Source: DATKCJ01 sp035513275 (lineage in GTDB: Bacteria; Verrucomicrobiota; Verrucomicrobiia; Opitutales; Opitutaceae). Taken from it: a stretch of DNA of 22,671 bases. Location of the stretch: positions 1 through 22,671 of the forward strand of contig DATKCJ010000090.1 in NCBI GenBank assembly GCA_035513275.1. Direction: 5' to 3'. Below are positions 1 to 8,822 of the stretch, in pieces; within the stretch, counting starts at the first letter, position 1, and the number at the start of each line of letters is the position of its first letter. A program made the translations under genes and the position numbers. The notes under the pieces were generated by a model. The model was not told the origin of the DNA and did no database searches. It saw nothing but the letters and a program-made list of their open reading frames with translations.

Positions 1-120
1 CGAACTTGTCCCGATCACCACCCAACCGGACGGATCACCGGCAACGTATCGAATACGACCGCCTCAAACCTGGCAGATCTCGAATACGTTCAGATTCTGA
101 CCATCTGTAAGACGATTTGA
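1..120 (+). CDS. possible 3' end of an upstream gene (partial)
   Basis: Frame 1 is open from the window edge to a TGA at 118-120 and encodes 39 residues ending LTICKTI. The stop lies only 3 nt before a very strong intrinsic terminator (124-157), the arrangement expected at the end of a gene. Frame 2 is also open, to a TGA at 98-100, and cannot be excluded; neither fragment resembles a family I know. No function is proposed. The call rests on the terminator and on the absence of any other gene it could serve. Confidence 0.35.
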   Translation, partial: RTCPDHHPTGRITGNVSNTTASNLADLEYVQILTICKTI

Positions 121-123
121 ACC

Positions 124-157
124 GAGGCGCCGGCACCCTGCCGGCGCCTCTTTTGTT
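124..157 (+). terminator. strong intrinsic (rho-independent) terminator
   Basis: A perfect 12-bp GC-rich stem, GAGGCGCCGGCA (124-135) pairing with TGCCGGCGCCTC (139-150) around a CCC loop, is followed by TTTTGTT (151-157). Stem and T-tract are textbook for rho-independent termination on the plus strand. It probably ends the transcript of the gene whose 3' end enters at the left edge. Confidence 0.85.
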
Positions 158-248
158 GCAGTGGGACCAACATCCGGTGAGCTCTAGCCAATTGCGTGGC
201 AGCTCTGTTAGCCCGGCCGCTCCGAGGACGGGTAGTGGGGTTTCTTTC

Positions 249-345
249 TGTAGGCCGCATGCCCTCACACGGCGTGTCTTCGTCGTCTGGTGATCCCGCT
301 GTGGCGGGAGGGCCTACAACCCGCACTCGGAGCTCTCGGGCTACA
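249..345. repeat. REP-like palindromic element
   Basis: TGTAGGCC (249-256) is inverted as GGCCTACA (311-318). Inside lies a hairpin TCCCGC-TGTG-GCGGGA (294-309). A further segment, 321-345, reads on the minus strand as TGTAGCCCGAGAGCTCCGAG, similar in style to TGTAGGCC. Such TGTAG-flanked GC hairpins are, from general knowledge, typical of dispersed extragenic repeats in Verrucomicrobiota-like genomes. Only one copy is seen in this window, so the repeat call rests on its structure. Confidence 0.45.
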
Positions 346-510
346 AAATTCCAGCGAGTTCTCGGATAGTCGGTCTTTCAAGGGACGGTGGTGTTATTCC
401 GAAGCAAACTTTGACTTGCTTTGGCAGTAGTCTCCTTGGCTGCGATTGTTTGGGGAGGGTACGAGAACCAGCCGAAGGGTCCACCTGCGGAAGGATCATG
501 CAGCCACTCG

Positions 511-534
511 ATCGCCCGCAAGCAGGCTCCTACC
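511..534 (+). repeat. dispersed 24-nt repeat, partial copy of the element at 20656-20762
   Basis: The 24 nt beginning ATCGCCCGCAAG and ending CTCCTACC match 20735-20758 at 23 of 24 positions (A instead of G at 523). Here it is a half-element: the inverted partner seen on the other side of the right-hand copy is missing. Confidence 0.6.
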
Positions 535-858
535 CCGATGCCTCAGGGCTTGTTCCGGTGAGGATTGCTTGGTCGCAACAAGATTGCCTTCGTGCCCGGC
601 GACTTGAGCCCCTTAGCTCGAGTGTCGCTCAAAGTCCGTTGCCTCAGCGCCCGGGCGGTCGAACGCGGATTGGACGCTACGTTTGAATCCGACTCAAAGG
701 AACCGGTGAATCAGCCTTGGGAGCTGAATCCACGCCTCTCATTGGAAGTCTCAAACTCCGATCGCACTTTGCATCGCCAATCTGTTGAAGTGCTCTGTTT
801 TCGAGCGGCGCGACCAAGACACTTGAGCAGGATTCACGAACGTCGGTAGCATCTCGCA

Positions 859-3246
859 ATGAGGATTTCTGGCGGGGAGAAGTTCCGACGGGCCGCGCCA
901 TGGGCAATGGTCGCACTCGTTCTCGGTGTCGTGCTGGCGTGTTACTGGCCGGCATTCCACGGCGAGCTCTTGTGGGATGATCCGGCGCACATAACCTCGG
1001 AGGAACTGCGCTCGTGGACGGGACTTTGGCGGATCTGGTTCGATCTCGGGGCGACGCAACAATACTATCCCGTCCTTCACACAACGTTCTGGATCGAGCA
1101 CCGGTTGTGGGGCGATTCCATGTTTGGCTATCATTTGGCGAATGCCGTGCTGCACGCGGCATGCTGCTGCTTGCTTGCGATGATCCTCCGGCGGCTGTGG
1201 ATGCGAAGGGAAACAGAGCCGGGTTCCGCTGGTGTTCGCGGCGAGCTTTGGGGCTTTGAGTGGCTTGCAGCACTCCTGTTCGCAGCGCATCCCGTGTGCG
1301 TGGAGTCGGTAGCCTGGATCTCGGAACAGAAGAACACGCTTTCATTGCTCTTCTATCTGCTCGCCGGACTGGTGTATCTGCAATTTGACGCCCGGCGCCA
1401 ACGGCGGTCCTACTTGCTGGCAACATGTTTGTTCCTGCTTGCGATGGGAACAAAGACCGTCACTGCAACCCTGCCCGCCGCGATCCTTGTGGTCCTGTGG
1501 TGGAGGAACGGAAGCTTGGCGTGGCGACGCGACGTCCTTCCTTTAGTGCCTTGGTTTGCCGCCGCCGCGGTAATGGGTCTGCTCACCGCTTGGGTCGAGG
1601 AGACGCATATCGGGGCGCGCGGCGCGTCGTTCGAGTTGTCGGCGATGGAGCGTGTACTGCTCGCCAGTCGTGTCGTCTGGTTCTATCTCGGCAATCTGGT
1701 ATGGCCGGCCGATTTGACGTTCTTCTATCCCCGTTGGGACGTAGCCGCGGAAGCACCATCTTGGATCGGTTACCTGCTTGCCGGCATTTCGGTTACGGTA
1801 GTGTTCTTTCTGTTCCGGCACAGGTCGCGCGGACCGCTTGCGACATGGCTCCTCTTCGTCGGCTCACTGTTTCCCGCGCTGGGGTTCTTCAACGTCTATC
1901 CGTTCGTCTTTTCATACGTTGCCGACCATTTCCAATACCTGCCCTGCTTGGTGTTCATTGCGGCGGCGGTGGGTGGAATTGCGACGGTTGCCTCGCGGGC
2001 AACTCCCTGGGTCCGCGCCGGCACCGGTCTCATTTTCGGCGTACTGTTGTTCGGCCTCATTCACTTAAGCCGCGAGCAGAGCCGTCTGTACCAAGACATG
2101 GAGACACTGTTTGGCCACACAGTCGCCCGGGTTCCTCAAAGCTGGATGGCTCACCACAACCTCGGCCTCGGGCTCTCGCTCTCTCCCGGCGAAAGTGCCG
2201 GCGCCATTGCTGCATTTCGGAAGGCAATCGAGCTGAATCCTGAGTTTCCGAATTCGCACTTTGCTTTGGGCCGTGAGTTGCTGAAGCGGCCAGACTCGCA
2301 AATGGAAGCAATCGGAGGATTCGAACGCGCGTTGCAGTTGAGTCCAAACTATCCCGAGGCTAACAACGCGTTGGGGAAGGAACTCGCAATGATTCCTGGT
2401 CGGCTTGAAGAGGCGATCGGGCATCTCGAGACGGCTGTGAGCGTTCGTCCGCGAAACGCCGAGTACCATCTCAATTTTGCCAACGCCCTTGCCATGGATC
2501 CGGCCCACCTTCCAAAGGCGATGGCACATTTCGAGGAAACTTTGCACATCCGGCCTGACTACGCCCGCGCGCAAAATGACTACGGTCTCGTGCTCGCGAA
2601 GCTGCCGGGCCGAGAGGCCGAAGCGACTCGGCGTTTCGAGGAGGCTCTGCGTCTCGATCCCAAGTTCGCCGAAGCCCATTTCAACCTTGCGAACACTCTG
2701 GCGGCAATGCCGGGTCGCGCATCCGAGGCGATCTCCTATTACAACCGAGCGCTGACAATCGATCCTGAGTCCGCGCCGGCGCACTATGGACTGGCGAACG
2801 TGCTCGCGCGTGAATCCGGTCGCTGGGTCGAAGCGGTCGAGCATTACGAGTCGGCCCTTCGCCTGCATCCGGAGTTTGCCGAAGCCCACGCAAATCTCGC
2901 GAACGTCCTCGTTCGCATGCCTGGGCGCCTTGCCGATGCAATAGCTCACTACGAGTCGGCGCTTCGCATCGATCCCAGTCTGGCCTGGGTTCACTTCAAC
3001 CTCGCACTTCATCTCGCGCAGTTTCCCGACCATGCCGCAGAGGCCGCGGCTCACTACGAGAAGGCCTTGAAGATCAAGCCCGACTACCTGGACGCTCTCA
3101 ACGGTCTTGCCATCCTGTTCGCACAGCAAGGACGCTACGAGGACGCCAGGACACGCTGGATGGAAGCGCTTGAGCTCGATCCGGGCTATCAAAAAGCGCG
3201 CGAGAATCTCCGGCTGCTCGAGCAGATGACGTCAAAGGCAAAGTGA
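859..3246 (+). CDS. TMTC-like GT-C membrane protein with C-terminal TPR array
   Basis: This 795-residue protein has a polytopic membrane half (about residues 13-425) and a C-terminal TPR array (436-785). The membrane half carries hallmarks of TMTC/DUF1736-type proteins: LLWDDPAHI with an acidic pair (D40, D41) in the first loop, QYYPVLH then HRLWG-x5-GYHLANAVLHA (about 68-100), AAHPVCVESVAWISEQKN, and YLGNLVWPADLTFFYPR. In the family the first-loop acidic residues are the proposed catalytic site of a GT-C glycosyltransferase using a lipid-linked sugar, and eukaryotic TMTCs are O-mannosyltransferases. Activity and acceptor here are inferred. The TPR part has nine repeats of exactly 35 residues and one of 34. 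ATG at 859 precedes the first membrane helix directly; no clear Shine-Dalgarno is seen. It is monocistronic and ends 39 bp from a convergent operon. Confidence 0.88.
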   Translation: MRISGGEKFRRAAPWAMVALVLGVVLACYWPAFHGELLWDDPAHITSEELRSWTGLWRIWFDLGATQQYYPVLHTTFWIEHRLWGDSMFGYHLANAVLHAACCCLLAMILRRLWMRRETEPGSAGVRGELWGFEWLAALLFAAHPVCVESVAWISEQKNTLSLLFYLLAGLVYLQFDARRQRRSYLLATCLFLLAMGTKTVTATLPAAILVVLWWRNGSLAWRRDVLPLVPWFAAAAVMGLLTAWVEETHIGARGASFELSAMERVLLASRVVWFYLGNLVWPADLTFFYPRWDVAAEAPSWIGYLLAGISVTVVFFLFRHRSRGPLATWLLFVGSLFPALGFFNVYPFVFSYVADHFQYLPCLVFIAAAVGGIATVASRATPWVRAGTGLIFGVLLFGLIHLSREQSRLYQDMETLFGHTVARVPQSWMAHHNLGLGLSLSPGESAGAIAAFRKAIELNPEFPNSHFALGRELLKRPDSQMEAIGGFERALQLSPNYPEANNALGKELAMIPGRLEEAIGHLETAVSVRPRNAEYHLNFANALAMDPAHLPKAMAHFEETLHIRPDYARAQNDYGLVLAKLPGREAEATRRFEEALRLDPKFAEAHFNLANTLAAMPGRASEAISYYNRALTIDPESAPAHYGLANVLARESGRWVEAVEHYESALRLHPEFAEAHANLANVLVRMPGRLADAIAHYESALRIDPSLAWVHFNLALHLAQFPDHAAEAAAHYEKALKIKPDYLDALNGLAILFAQQGRYEDARTRWMEALELDPGYQKARENLRLLEQMTSKAK

Positions 3247-3285
3247 GCTTCACGTGCCGCGGCTGGAGGAAAACCACGAGGCGTG

Positions 3286-5106
3286 TCATCTGCCGTTCCG
3301 TGAGGGATCAAATCCGTCCGGCGGTAGATGCTCGAGAATTTCGCGGCAGTGATTGGCCGTGGCGGTGTTTCCAGCTCGTTCCGCCAGCTTGCGGCCCTCG
3401 GTGAGAATTCTCCTGGCATCGGCGATCCGCCCGAGCTGCGCATAGAGCTGACCGAGAAACAATGAAGCCTGCGGATCCTGTGGTCTCAGGCGGTGGTAAG
3501 ACTCGATGGGCGTGAGGGCTTCTTTCAAACGATTCTGAAGAAGCAAGAATACACCAAAGCTTGCGTTGAGCTCAGAAACTTCAGGTTCGATCTTAAGGCC
3601 CTTGCGGTAGTGTTCCTCGGCCGCCGTCAAGTCGTGACTCGCCGCGGCAGCATCGCCCATGCGCATGTGATACCGGACCAGAAGTTGCCGTGCCATCGCT
3701 TGCGCGGGATTCGACTCATAGAGCGGCTTTAGGAAGCCGTAGGCCTCGTCCATCCGCCCCTCTTCGAGTGCGAGCCGACCGAGCAGGATTAACGTCCTTG
3801 GATAAGTTGGTTGCAGGGTGAGGGATTGTTTCAGGTGACGAATGCCCTCGTCTCGCCGGCCGAGCGCGAGAAGCCCGGACCCGAGGTGGAAATTTGAGTC
3901 GGCGTCGTTTGGTGCAAATACGACCGCTTCGCGGTAGGCTTCAACGGATTCCTCTACCCGACGCAGATCAAGAAGCACCGCGCCCAGCGAATTGTGTAAT
4001 TCATAGGCTGATGGCGTGCGGGAGAGTTCATCGCGCAGGAGGCGCAGAGCATCCTCCGGACGTTCTTGCATCCGGAATGAGTCGGCGAGTTTCGTCGTGA
4101 GCAACACGCGACGGTCAGCGGAATCCGAAAGCCGGAGAGCGGCTTCGAAAAGCCGTTGCGCGCTTTCCGGCTTGTTGAGCCCGAGATAAAGGGTGCCGAG
4201 CATCTCGTAGGAAGTCGGATCGTCCGGCGCGAGTTCGATGGCGCGTTTGAACAGAGTTTCTGCCCGGTCATCCTCGTCCGTCTGCTGGGCCATCGAGCCC
4301 AGGAGTGCGAGCCGCTTGGGATCGAGGCAGTTGTCGTTCAACTCGTGCATCCACGGATCATCTGCCTCGCGGAAGCGCCCTGTCTCGCGACCGAGGTTTC
4401 GATGGCGGAGGGCCTCATCCGCCATTCCGTCGGCCGCGAGCATTTCCGCATACAAGTTGTGCGCCGTCGGAAAATCGGGAGTCTCCCGAATGATTTCCTC
4501 GATCAATCGGCGAGCCTCTTCCTGTTTTCCCCGCTGCATCGCGATGCGCGCGAGCCCGAGTCGCGCATAGGGATCGGTTGGCAGGAGCGCGAGCCGTTGG
4601 CTGTAACGACGTTCGGCGATGTCAGCCATCCCGGTCTTGAATTCCAAGTCGGCAAGTCTCAGCCATGCCGCCGCGTAGTCGGGATCAAGGTGGACTGTTT
4701 CGGCGAGCAGAGAAGAGGCATCGGCGCCATCGCCCGCGGTGCGGCGGATGTCGGCCAGATAGTAGCTCCATTTTCCATTCCGCGAATCTACCGAACGAAG
4801 GATACGCCAGCACGCCTCGGCTTCGCGAAGGTATCCGTTGGCATGGTAGAGCGAACCGAGTTCCGAAACGCCAGCAAGCGCATGCTCTCGCGAACGCGAC
4901 CGCGCGTCTGCCTCTCCGATCCGGCGATCAAGCTCCGCGGACTTCGAGGAAAGACCAGAAGGCAGTGCGGGAAGCGCGGATTGCACACGCTCCGGGAGTC
5001 GAAACCAGCGCCATGCGTGCCCTGTGACGGCTACGATTGCAGCGAACGCAAGCGCGGCGATCACCCACAAAATCACTTTCACTCTCACGTTCACTTTCTC
5101 CGCCAC
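3286..5106 (-). CDS. membrane-anchored TPR protein
   Basis: Up to 606 residues. A single N-terminal hydrophobic segment (about residues 9-27, KVILWVIAALAFAAIVAVTG) anchors it with the rest probably outside the cytoplasm. The remainder is a near-continuous TPR solenoid of roughly a dozen helix pairs (for example AAAWLRLADLEFKTGMADIA and SYEMLGTLYLGLNKPESAQR), interrupted near residues 230-255 by DDPWMHELNDNCLDPKRL. It has no catalytic motif and probably acts as a scaffold or partner-binding protein. It is the last gene of the operon. The first possible start is a GTG at 5106, overlapping the preceding gene by 16 bp. GTGs at 5094 (overlapping that gene's stop as GTGA) and 5088 (9 nt after GGAG) are equally possible, so the start is uncertain by about six codons. 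Confidence 0.87.
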   Translation of the reverse strand: MAEKVNVRVKVILWVIAALAFAAIVAVTGHAWRWFRLPERVQSALPALPSGLSSKSAELDRRIGEADARSRSREHALAGVSELGSLYHANGYLREAEACWRILRSVDSRNGKWSYYLADIRRTAGDGADASSLLAETVHLDPDYAAAWLRLADLEFKTGMADIAERRYSQRLALLPTDPYARLGLARIAMQRGKQEEARRLIEEIIRETPDFPTAHNLYAEMLAADGMADEALRHRNLGRETGRFREADDPWMHELNDNCLDPKRLALLGSMAQQTDEDDRAETLFKRAIELAPDDPTSYEMLGTLYLGLNKPESAQRLFEAALRLSDSADRRVLLTTKLADSFRMQERPEDALRLLRDELSRTPSAYELHNSLGAVLLDLRRVEESVEAYREAVVFAPNDADSNFHLGSGLLALGRRDEGIRHLKQSLTLQPTYPRTLILLGRLALEEGRMDEAYGFLKPLYESNPAQAMARQLLVRYHMRMGDAAAASHDLTAAEEHYRKGLKIEPEVSELNASFGVFLLLQNRLKEALTPIESYHRLRPQDPQASLFLGQLYAQLGRIADARRILTEGRKLAERAGNTATANHCREILEHLPPDGFDPSRNGR

Positions 5107-6392
5107 AGTGTGATGTTGCTCATGTTGTCGTATGGCGGAAATGCGTGGAAGCCGCCCGTCACGATCTCCGGCACTCCGTCGCCGTCCAGATCACCGACGG
5201 CCGCGGTTACGAGGTGGGTCGGTCGGTGCGCGAGAACCACCGGTGTGAATCGCTCGCGGCCGTCATTCAGCCACAGCATCATTGATACCGCGCCAGGATC
5301 GGACCAGTCGGCAAAGCAACTCACGGCAAGAAGATCGATGAACCCATCGCCGTTGAAATCCGCCGCGCAAGGCGCATAGGCGCCGGGCAGGTCGCCAACT
5401 CGGTGGAACGTGAAGACACCCGAGCCGCGGTTCTCGAGCCACTGGATTCCGTGCCACGGCCGCGGCCCTTGCACGGCATAGTCGAAGCCGTCGCCGTTTG
5501 TGTAGATCAGGTCCGGCCTGCCGTCGCCGTTCACGTCGGCGACGTCGAGTCCGCTGCTGCCGTAGTCCTCGTTGGTCGAGCCCCACACGATGTTGTGCTG
5601 AAGCCCGCGGCGCGTGTTGCGGAAGAGGTGGATCTCCTCCCACTCCTGCGAGATCAGTGCCGCGAAGTCGTCGGTGCCGTCGCCATCGAAGTCCGCGACC
5701 GGTGTATGGATGCAACCCGAGAGTGTGCTCACCTTTGTGCTCTCGAACTTCCAGTTGCCCAGATTTTTCATCCAGCGTGTCTCTCCCTGCGCGTAGCCGA
5801 ATTGTCCGACCACGAGATCGAGCTTCCGGTCTGTGTGTCCAGCCAGGTTGGCCGCGCGCACGTCGGTCACTCGCGCGACATTCTCAAGCAGCACTCGCTT
5901 TTGGAAGCTTCCGTCTCCGAGGTGCTCGAGCACCACCACCGAACCGATCGTATCGTTGCTTGGCATGAGCTGGCCCATGCTCGCGACGAGCACGTCGAGC
6001 CGGCCCGAGCCATTGATGTCGGCCACAGCGACGTGCGCAGGCGAGGGGATGGATTCGCCGATGACAATCTCGGTGAACACGCCGCGAGGCGACTGGCGGA
6101 TCCACCTCACGGTGTTTTGCAGTGCCTCGCAATAGAGCACGTCGGGCAGACCGTCGCGGTCCAGGTCGGCGATCGCGACGTTCGTGACAAGCGGCCGGCC
6201 GAACTCGCCGACACGCGCGCCGATGGGCGTGGGCAGATACTCGATGCGGGCCGGTGTGGAAGCGGGTGCTGATGTCTGCAACTCCGAGTCCGCGGGCCGC
6301 TTGCCCCCGGTTCCTGAGAGCAAGATTCCGACGATTATTGCGGCCGCCGTGCCGAGCACGGCGACGAGTATGATGGCGGGACGCGAACGCAT
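5091..6392 (-). CDS. membrane-anchored FG-GAP/VCBS repeat beta-propeller
   Basis: This 433-residue protein begins with an uncleaved-looking signal anchor (about residues 5-27, IILVAVLGTAAAIIVGILLS) and a short polar linker. The rest is one FG-GAP/VCBS propeller. Six calcium-loop motifs are visible: DLDRDGLPD, DINGSGRLD, DFDGDGTDD, DVNGDGRPD, DFNGDGFID and DLDGDGVPE. A degenerate blade (HTDRKLDLVVGQFG) fits a seven-bladed fold. Unlike the paralogues at 10.6-20.6 kb it has no ASPIC/UnbV domain. Such domains bind calcium and act as extracellular interaction or adhesion modules; a specific ligand cannot be inferred. It lies 15 bp after the GT-C-like gene and overlaps the TPR gene, indicating one operon. 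ATG start; no clear Shine-Dalgarno, so translation may be coupled. Confidence 0.88.
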   Translation of the reverse strand: MRSRPAIILVAVLGTAAAIIVGILLSGTGGKRPADSELQTSAPASTPARIEYLPTPIGARVGEFGRPLVTNVAIADLDRDGLPDVLYCEALQNTVRWIRQSPRGVFTEIVIGESIPSPAHVAVADINGSGRLDVLVASMGQLMPSNDTIGSVVVLEHLGDGSFQKRVLLENVARVTDVRAANLAGHTDRKLDLVVGQFGYAQGETRWMKNLGNWKFESTKVSTLSGCIHTPVADFDGDGTDDFAALISQEWEEIHLFRNTRRGLQHNIVWGSTNEDYGSSGLDVADVNGDGRPDLIYTNGDGFDYAVQGPRPWHGIQWLENRGSGVFTFHRVGDLPGAYAPCAADFNGDGFIDLLAVSCFADWSDPGAVSMMLWLNDGRERFTPVVLAHRPTHLVTAAVGDLDGDGVPEIVTGGFHAFPPYDNMSNITLWRRK

Positions 6393-6407
6393 GCTTGGAT
6401 CGGAGGA

Positions 6408-8822
6408 CTACAGCGTCGAGCGGATTTCAGGTGGCAGGAGCTGCCGCGCGAGGTTCTCCAGCTTTGGGTCGCCGGCCTTCATTCCAAGACCTTTCGCGAG
6501 TGCCAGGAACCGGTAGAGAGTGAGTGGTGTGAGCGAGCGCAACCCTGCCTCATCGAGTTCAGCGAAACACTGCTGCATTTGAATCTGCGCCAGATCGAAG
6601 CGCCTCCCCTCGGCCAGCGCGATTGCGACGCTGACGCGACGCTCCCACGGAAGCGAATTCGAACCTCCAGCGGCGATCTGCGTTTCGAGGGCCTTGAACG
6701 CGTCGCGCGCATCCTCCGAATCGCCGGCCGCGCCAGCCGCCCGCACGCGGGCTGCAAGTGCGCCGACGTCGTTGGGAAACATCCGACCGAGCGCCCCCGC
6801 CGCCGAGCGGGCCAAGGCTGGATGGCCTGCTTCCGCAAAAAACTCTGCCAGATGGCTCAACGCGACGGAGTTGTCCTGAATTTCGACCACTTCGAAAACG
6901 ATGACTGTCTGATGCTCGAATCCGGAAACCCGCGGCATCGGATAAGGGATTGGCCGCAGCCATCGCGGAGGCAGCCAGCGGTGCAGCAGCGCAACGAGGG
7001 ATTTCCCCTCATTGTCGCCGGAAATTCGCGAAAATTCCTCAAGCGCCGGATCCCAAGACGCGAGCACGACATGGGTGATCCCGTATGACTGCACAAGAGC
7101 GTGCGCTTCGTCTTGTGCGTTCGTTCCGGCGATTCGAAGCGAAACATCCAGCCCGGTGCGGTTGCCGTTGTAGGGCGAACCAAGCGCGCGAAGTCCACCC
7201 CCGAATGCCAGCGACGCCGAGAGGTGCGGCGACGCCAATACCGTCGCTCGTCCTTCGCCCGCCCGGCTCGCAAGCCAGTGTGCGATGTCGCGCTCGATGA
7301 GGCTCTGAATTTCCAGCTCGCTGACACTCTTAATGGCACCTGCCGGCCACAAGGCCACCAACCCGGGCACAGCCGCGAGCACGACAGCACCGGACCACAG
7401 CCAGCCGTTCAGTAGCCGGCGCGCGCCGGTTTGCGCCCACAAGACGCCCACCACCAGCAAGGACAAGAGCGCTGCATCGAGATGCACCCAGCGCCTCAAG
7501 TGAAAGGCCGCGACGACAAGAGTCAGCAGGACCGGCCCGAGTGCGATCGCAGCGATGGTGCGATGGCGCACTTCCACCGATTTCCGAACGAGCAACCACA
7601 CGATTGGAACGATCACCAGGAGCGGCAGCAAAGTCCCGAGAACGATTGCCGAGAGTCCCTCGCGGGCGATCCAGGTCCACAAGTCACTCGCGATCGCGCC
7701 GCCTGCAAGCGGAGTCATCCGAAGCAGGGAAGGATCGGTAGCGAAAAGTTCCTTCCGATGCAGAAACGCAATGACGACAGGGACCAACAGCACGGTTGCT
7801 GCGAGCGCAGTCATTCCGATTTCCTTTTTCTGCCAGCCCTTGCTCACGCCGCGCACCCACCCGCCGGCGCGCGCTAGCAGTTCACCGGCACCGAGCCACG
7901 CGAGTCCGTGGAGAGGGTGGATCACATCGAGCTTCAGCCCGGGATCCTGGCCTGGGAGGAATTCGGCGGCGTAGGCGACCAGACACGCCGCAGCTCCGCC
8001 GAGGGCCCACATCCGCCACGGTGGCCCCGGCTTCGATTGTTGATCGGCGCGCCTATTCTGCCACGCGGCGAACAGCCCGCCGAGAGCGATGCCGACGAGG
8101 ACGGGGAGTTCGCCGCCAACGTCAAGCCATAGTCCGAATCCACCTATCATCCCTGCTGCGAAGAAGTGTCGGCGAACGGTCCGCTCGTCGTGTTTTTCCG
8201 TGCCCACCACGAGAAGTGGAAGGATGCTCCATAGGGCGACGATTGCCGCCAGCCCGTCTCCGGCCGGGTGACCCGCGACGAAGGCACCAGAAAGCGGAAT
8301 CATAGCAGCGATCCCAATCGAAAGCAGTGCCGCCGCAAGTGGCCCGAAAAAGCGCGCAGCCAGCGTCACCGTGACAATCAAGAGTAGCAATTGCAGGAGT
8401 GGATCAGCCACCCTGGCGGCCCGCTCGACTGCGGCGCCCACCGGCCGGTCGCTTGTCACGTGATCGACGAATGCGACCGCGCCCAGCCACCACCGGTAGG
8501 GTGATGCCGACCAAACCGGACGGCCTCCCGGGGCGCTGTCGTAGTCGACATGTCTCACGCGCCACTCTCCCCTGGCCAGCATCTGTTGGGTTTGCGCAAT
8601 CGGTTCGAGCGAGCCTACATCGCGATCACCCGGGATGAACTGGCGGACGCCTCCCGCGTAGCCCGTCGCCGACTTCGAATCCATTTCCACCGGCGTCCCC
8701 GCCGCGGTCGCGATGTATTCGAGATGCCGGACGCGCAACACCGACGTCCAGATGAGAAATCCGCACGCACAGACGGGCACTAGCATCCACAAACGCGGTG
8801 AGGGCAGGGACAACAACTTCAT
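6408..8822 (-). CDS. polytopic membrane protein, probable GT-C-type glycosyltransferase
   Basis: This 804-residue protein has an N-terminal helix (about 11-29), a large first periplasmic loop, then about ten hydrophobic segments up to about residue 500, and a soluble C-terminal region with TPR-like helices (about 655-804). The first loop contains EMDSKSATGYAGGVRQF and, at about 91-114, HVDYDSAPGGRPVWSAS followed by PYRWWLG. Acidic first-loop residues, then conserved W/P-rich sequence and a DPLL helix, resemble the STT3/PMT-like GT-C layout of oligosaccharyl and mannosyl transferases. That assignment rests on layout only; I do not see a full WWDYG-type motif. It is the first gene of the minus-strand operon with the propeller and TPR genes, so those products are candidate partners or substrates. 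ATG at 8822, weak ribosome site. An alternative is an O-antigen ligase-like or unknown polytopic protein. Confidence 0.75.
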   Translation of the reverse strand: MKLLSLPSPRLWMLVPVCACGFLIWTSVLRVRHLEYIATAAGTPVEMDSKSATGYAGGVRQFIPGDRDVGSLEPIAQTQQMLARGEWRVRHVDYDSAPGGRPVWSASPYRWWLGAVAFVDHVTSDRPVGAAVERAARVADPLLQLLLLIVTVTLAARFFGPLAAALLSIGIAAMIPLSGAFVAGHPAGDGLAAIVALWSILPLLVVGTEKHDERTVRRHFFAAGMIGGFGLWLDVGGELPVLVGIALGGLFAAWQNRRADQQSKPGPPWRMWALGGAAACLVAYAAEFLPGQDPGLKLDVIHPLHGLAWLGAGELLARAGGWVRGVSKGWQKKEIGMTALAATVLLVPVVIAFLHRKELFATDPSLLRMTPLAGGAIASDLWTWIAREGLSAIVLGTLLPLLVIVPIVWLLVRKSVEVRHRTIAAIALGPVLLTLVVAAFHLRRWVHLDAALLSLLVVGVLWAQTGARRLLNGWLWSGAVVLAAVPGLVALWPAGAIKSVSELEIQSLIERDIAHWLASRAGEGRATVLASPHLSASLAFGGGLRALGSPYNGNRTGLDVSLRIAGTNAQDEAHALVQSYGITHVVLASWDPALEEFSRISGDNEGKSLVALLHRWLPPRWLRPIPYPMPRVSGFEHQTVIVFEVVEIQDNSVALSHLAEFFAEAGHPALARSAAGALGRMFPNDVGALAARVRAAGAAGDSEDARDAFKALETQIAAGGSNSLPWERRVSVAIALAEGRRFDLAQIQMQQCFAELDEAGLRSLTPLTLYRFLALAKGLGMKAGDPKLENLARQLLPPEIRSTL

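Larger units (their letters stand above)
158..858. other. 700-bp non-coding stretch with REP-like repeats
   Basis: I see no convincing gene here. The short open frames have no ribosome site and no recognisable protein. It contains a REP-like palindromic element (249-345), a 24-nt repeat also found at 20735-20758 (511-534), and an imperfect hairpin at about 599-628 (GCGAC-TTGAGC against GCTCGA-GTGTCGC). No tRNA cloverleaf or riboswitch is apparent. It must contain the promoter of the gene starting at 859, but no good -35/-10 pair stands out. Confidence 0.6.

Noticed and set aside
484..499. CCTGCGGAAGGATCAT, identical to the 3' end of eukaryotic small-subunit rRNA
   Set aside because: Only 16 nt match; neighbouring bases do not continue as rRNA and the bacterial 16S end differs. 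Coincidence.
411..849. Two plus-strand ORFs of 91-94 codons before the first gene
   Set aside because: No ribosome site, no recognisable protein; they overlap the dispersed repeat and each other in different frames.
823..852. TTGAGC-N18-TAGCAT as a promoter for the gene at 859
   Set aside because: Both boxes match at only 4 of 6 positions with 18-nt spacing, and it would force a leaderless mRNA. Too weak to list.
677..1453. 258-codon ORF opposite the TMTC-like gene
   Set aside because: Arginine/serine/proline-rich shadow of a GC-rich gene, with no domain; the opposite strand shows clear family motifs.
2164..3213. 105-nt periodicity as a DNA repeat or CRISPR-like array
   Set aside because: The period is the 35-residue TPR unit; the nucleotide sequence is not conserved between units and there are no identical repeats.
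3247..3285. Bidirectional terminator between the convergent genes
   Set aside because: The 39-bp gap has only a short GCCGCGGC palindrome and no T-tract in either direction.
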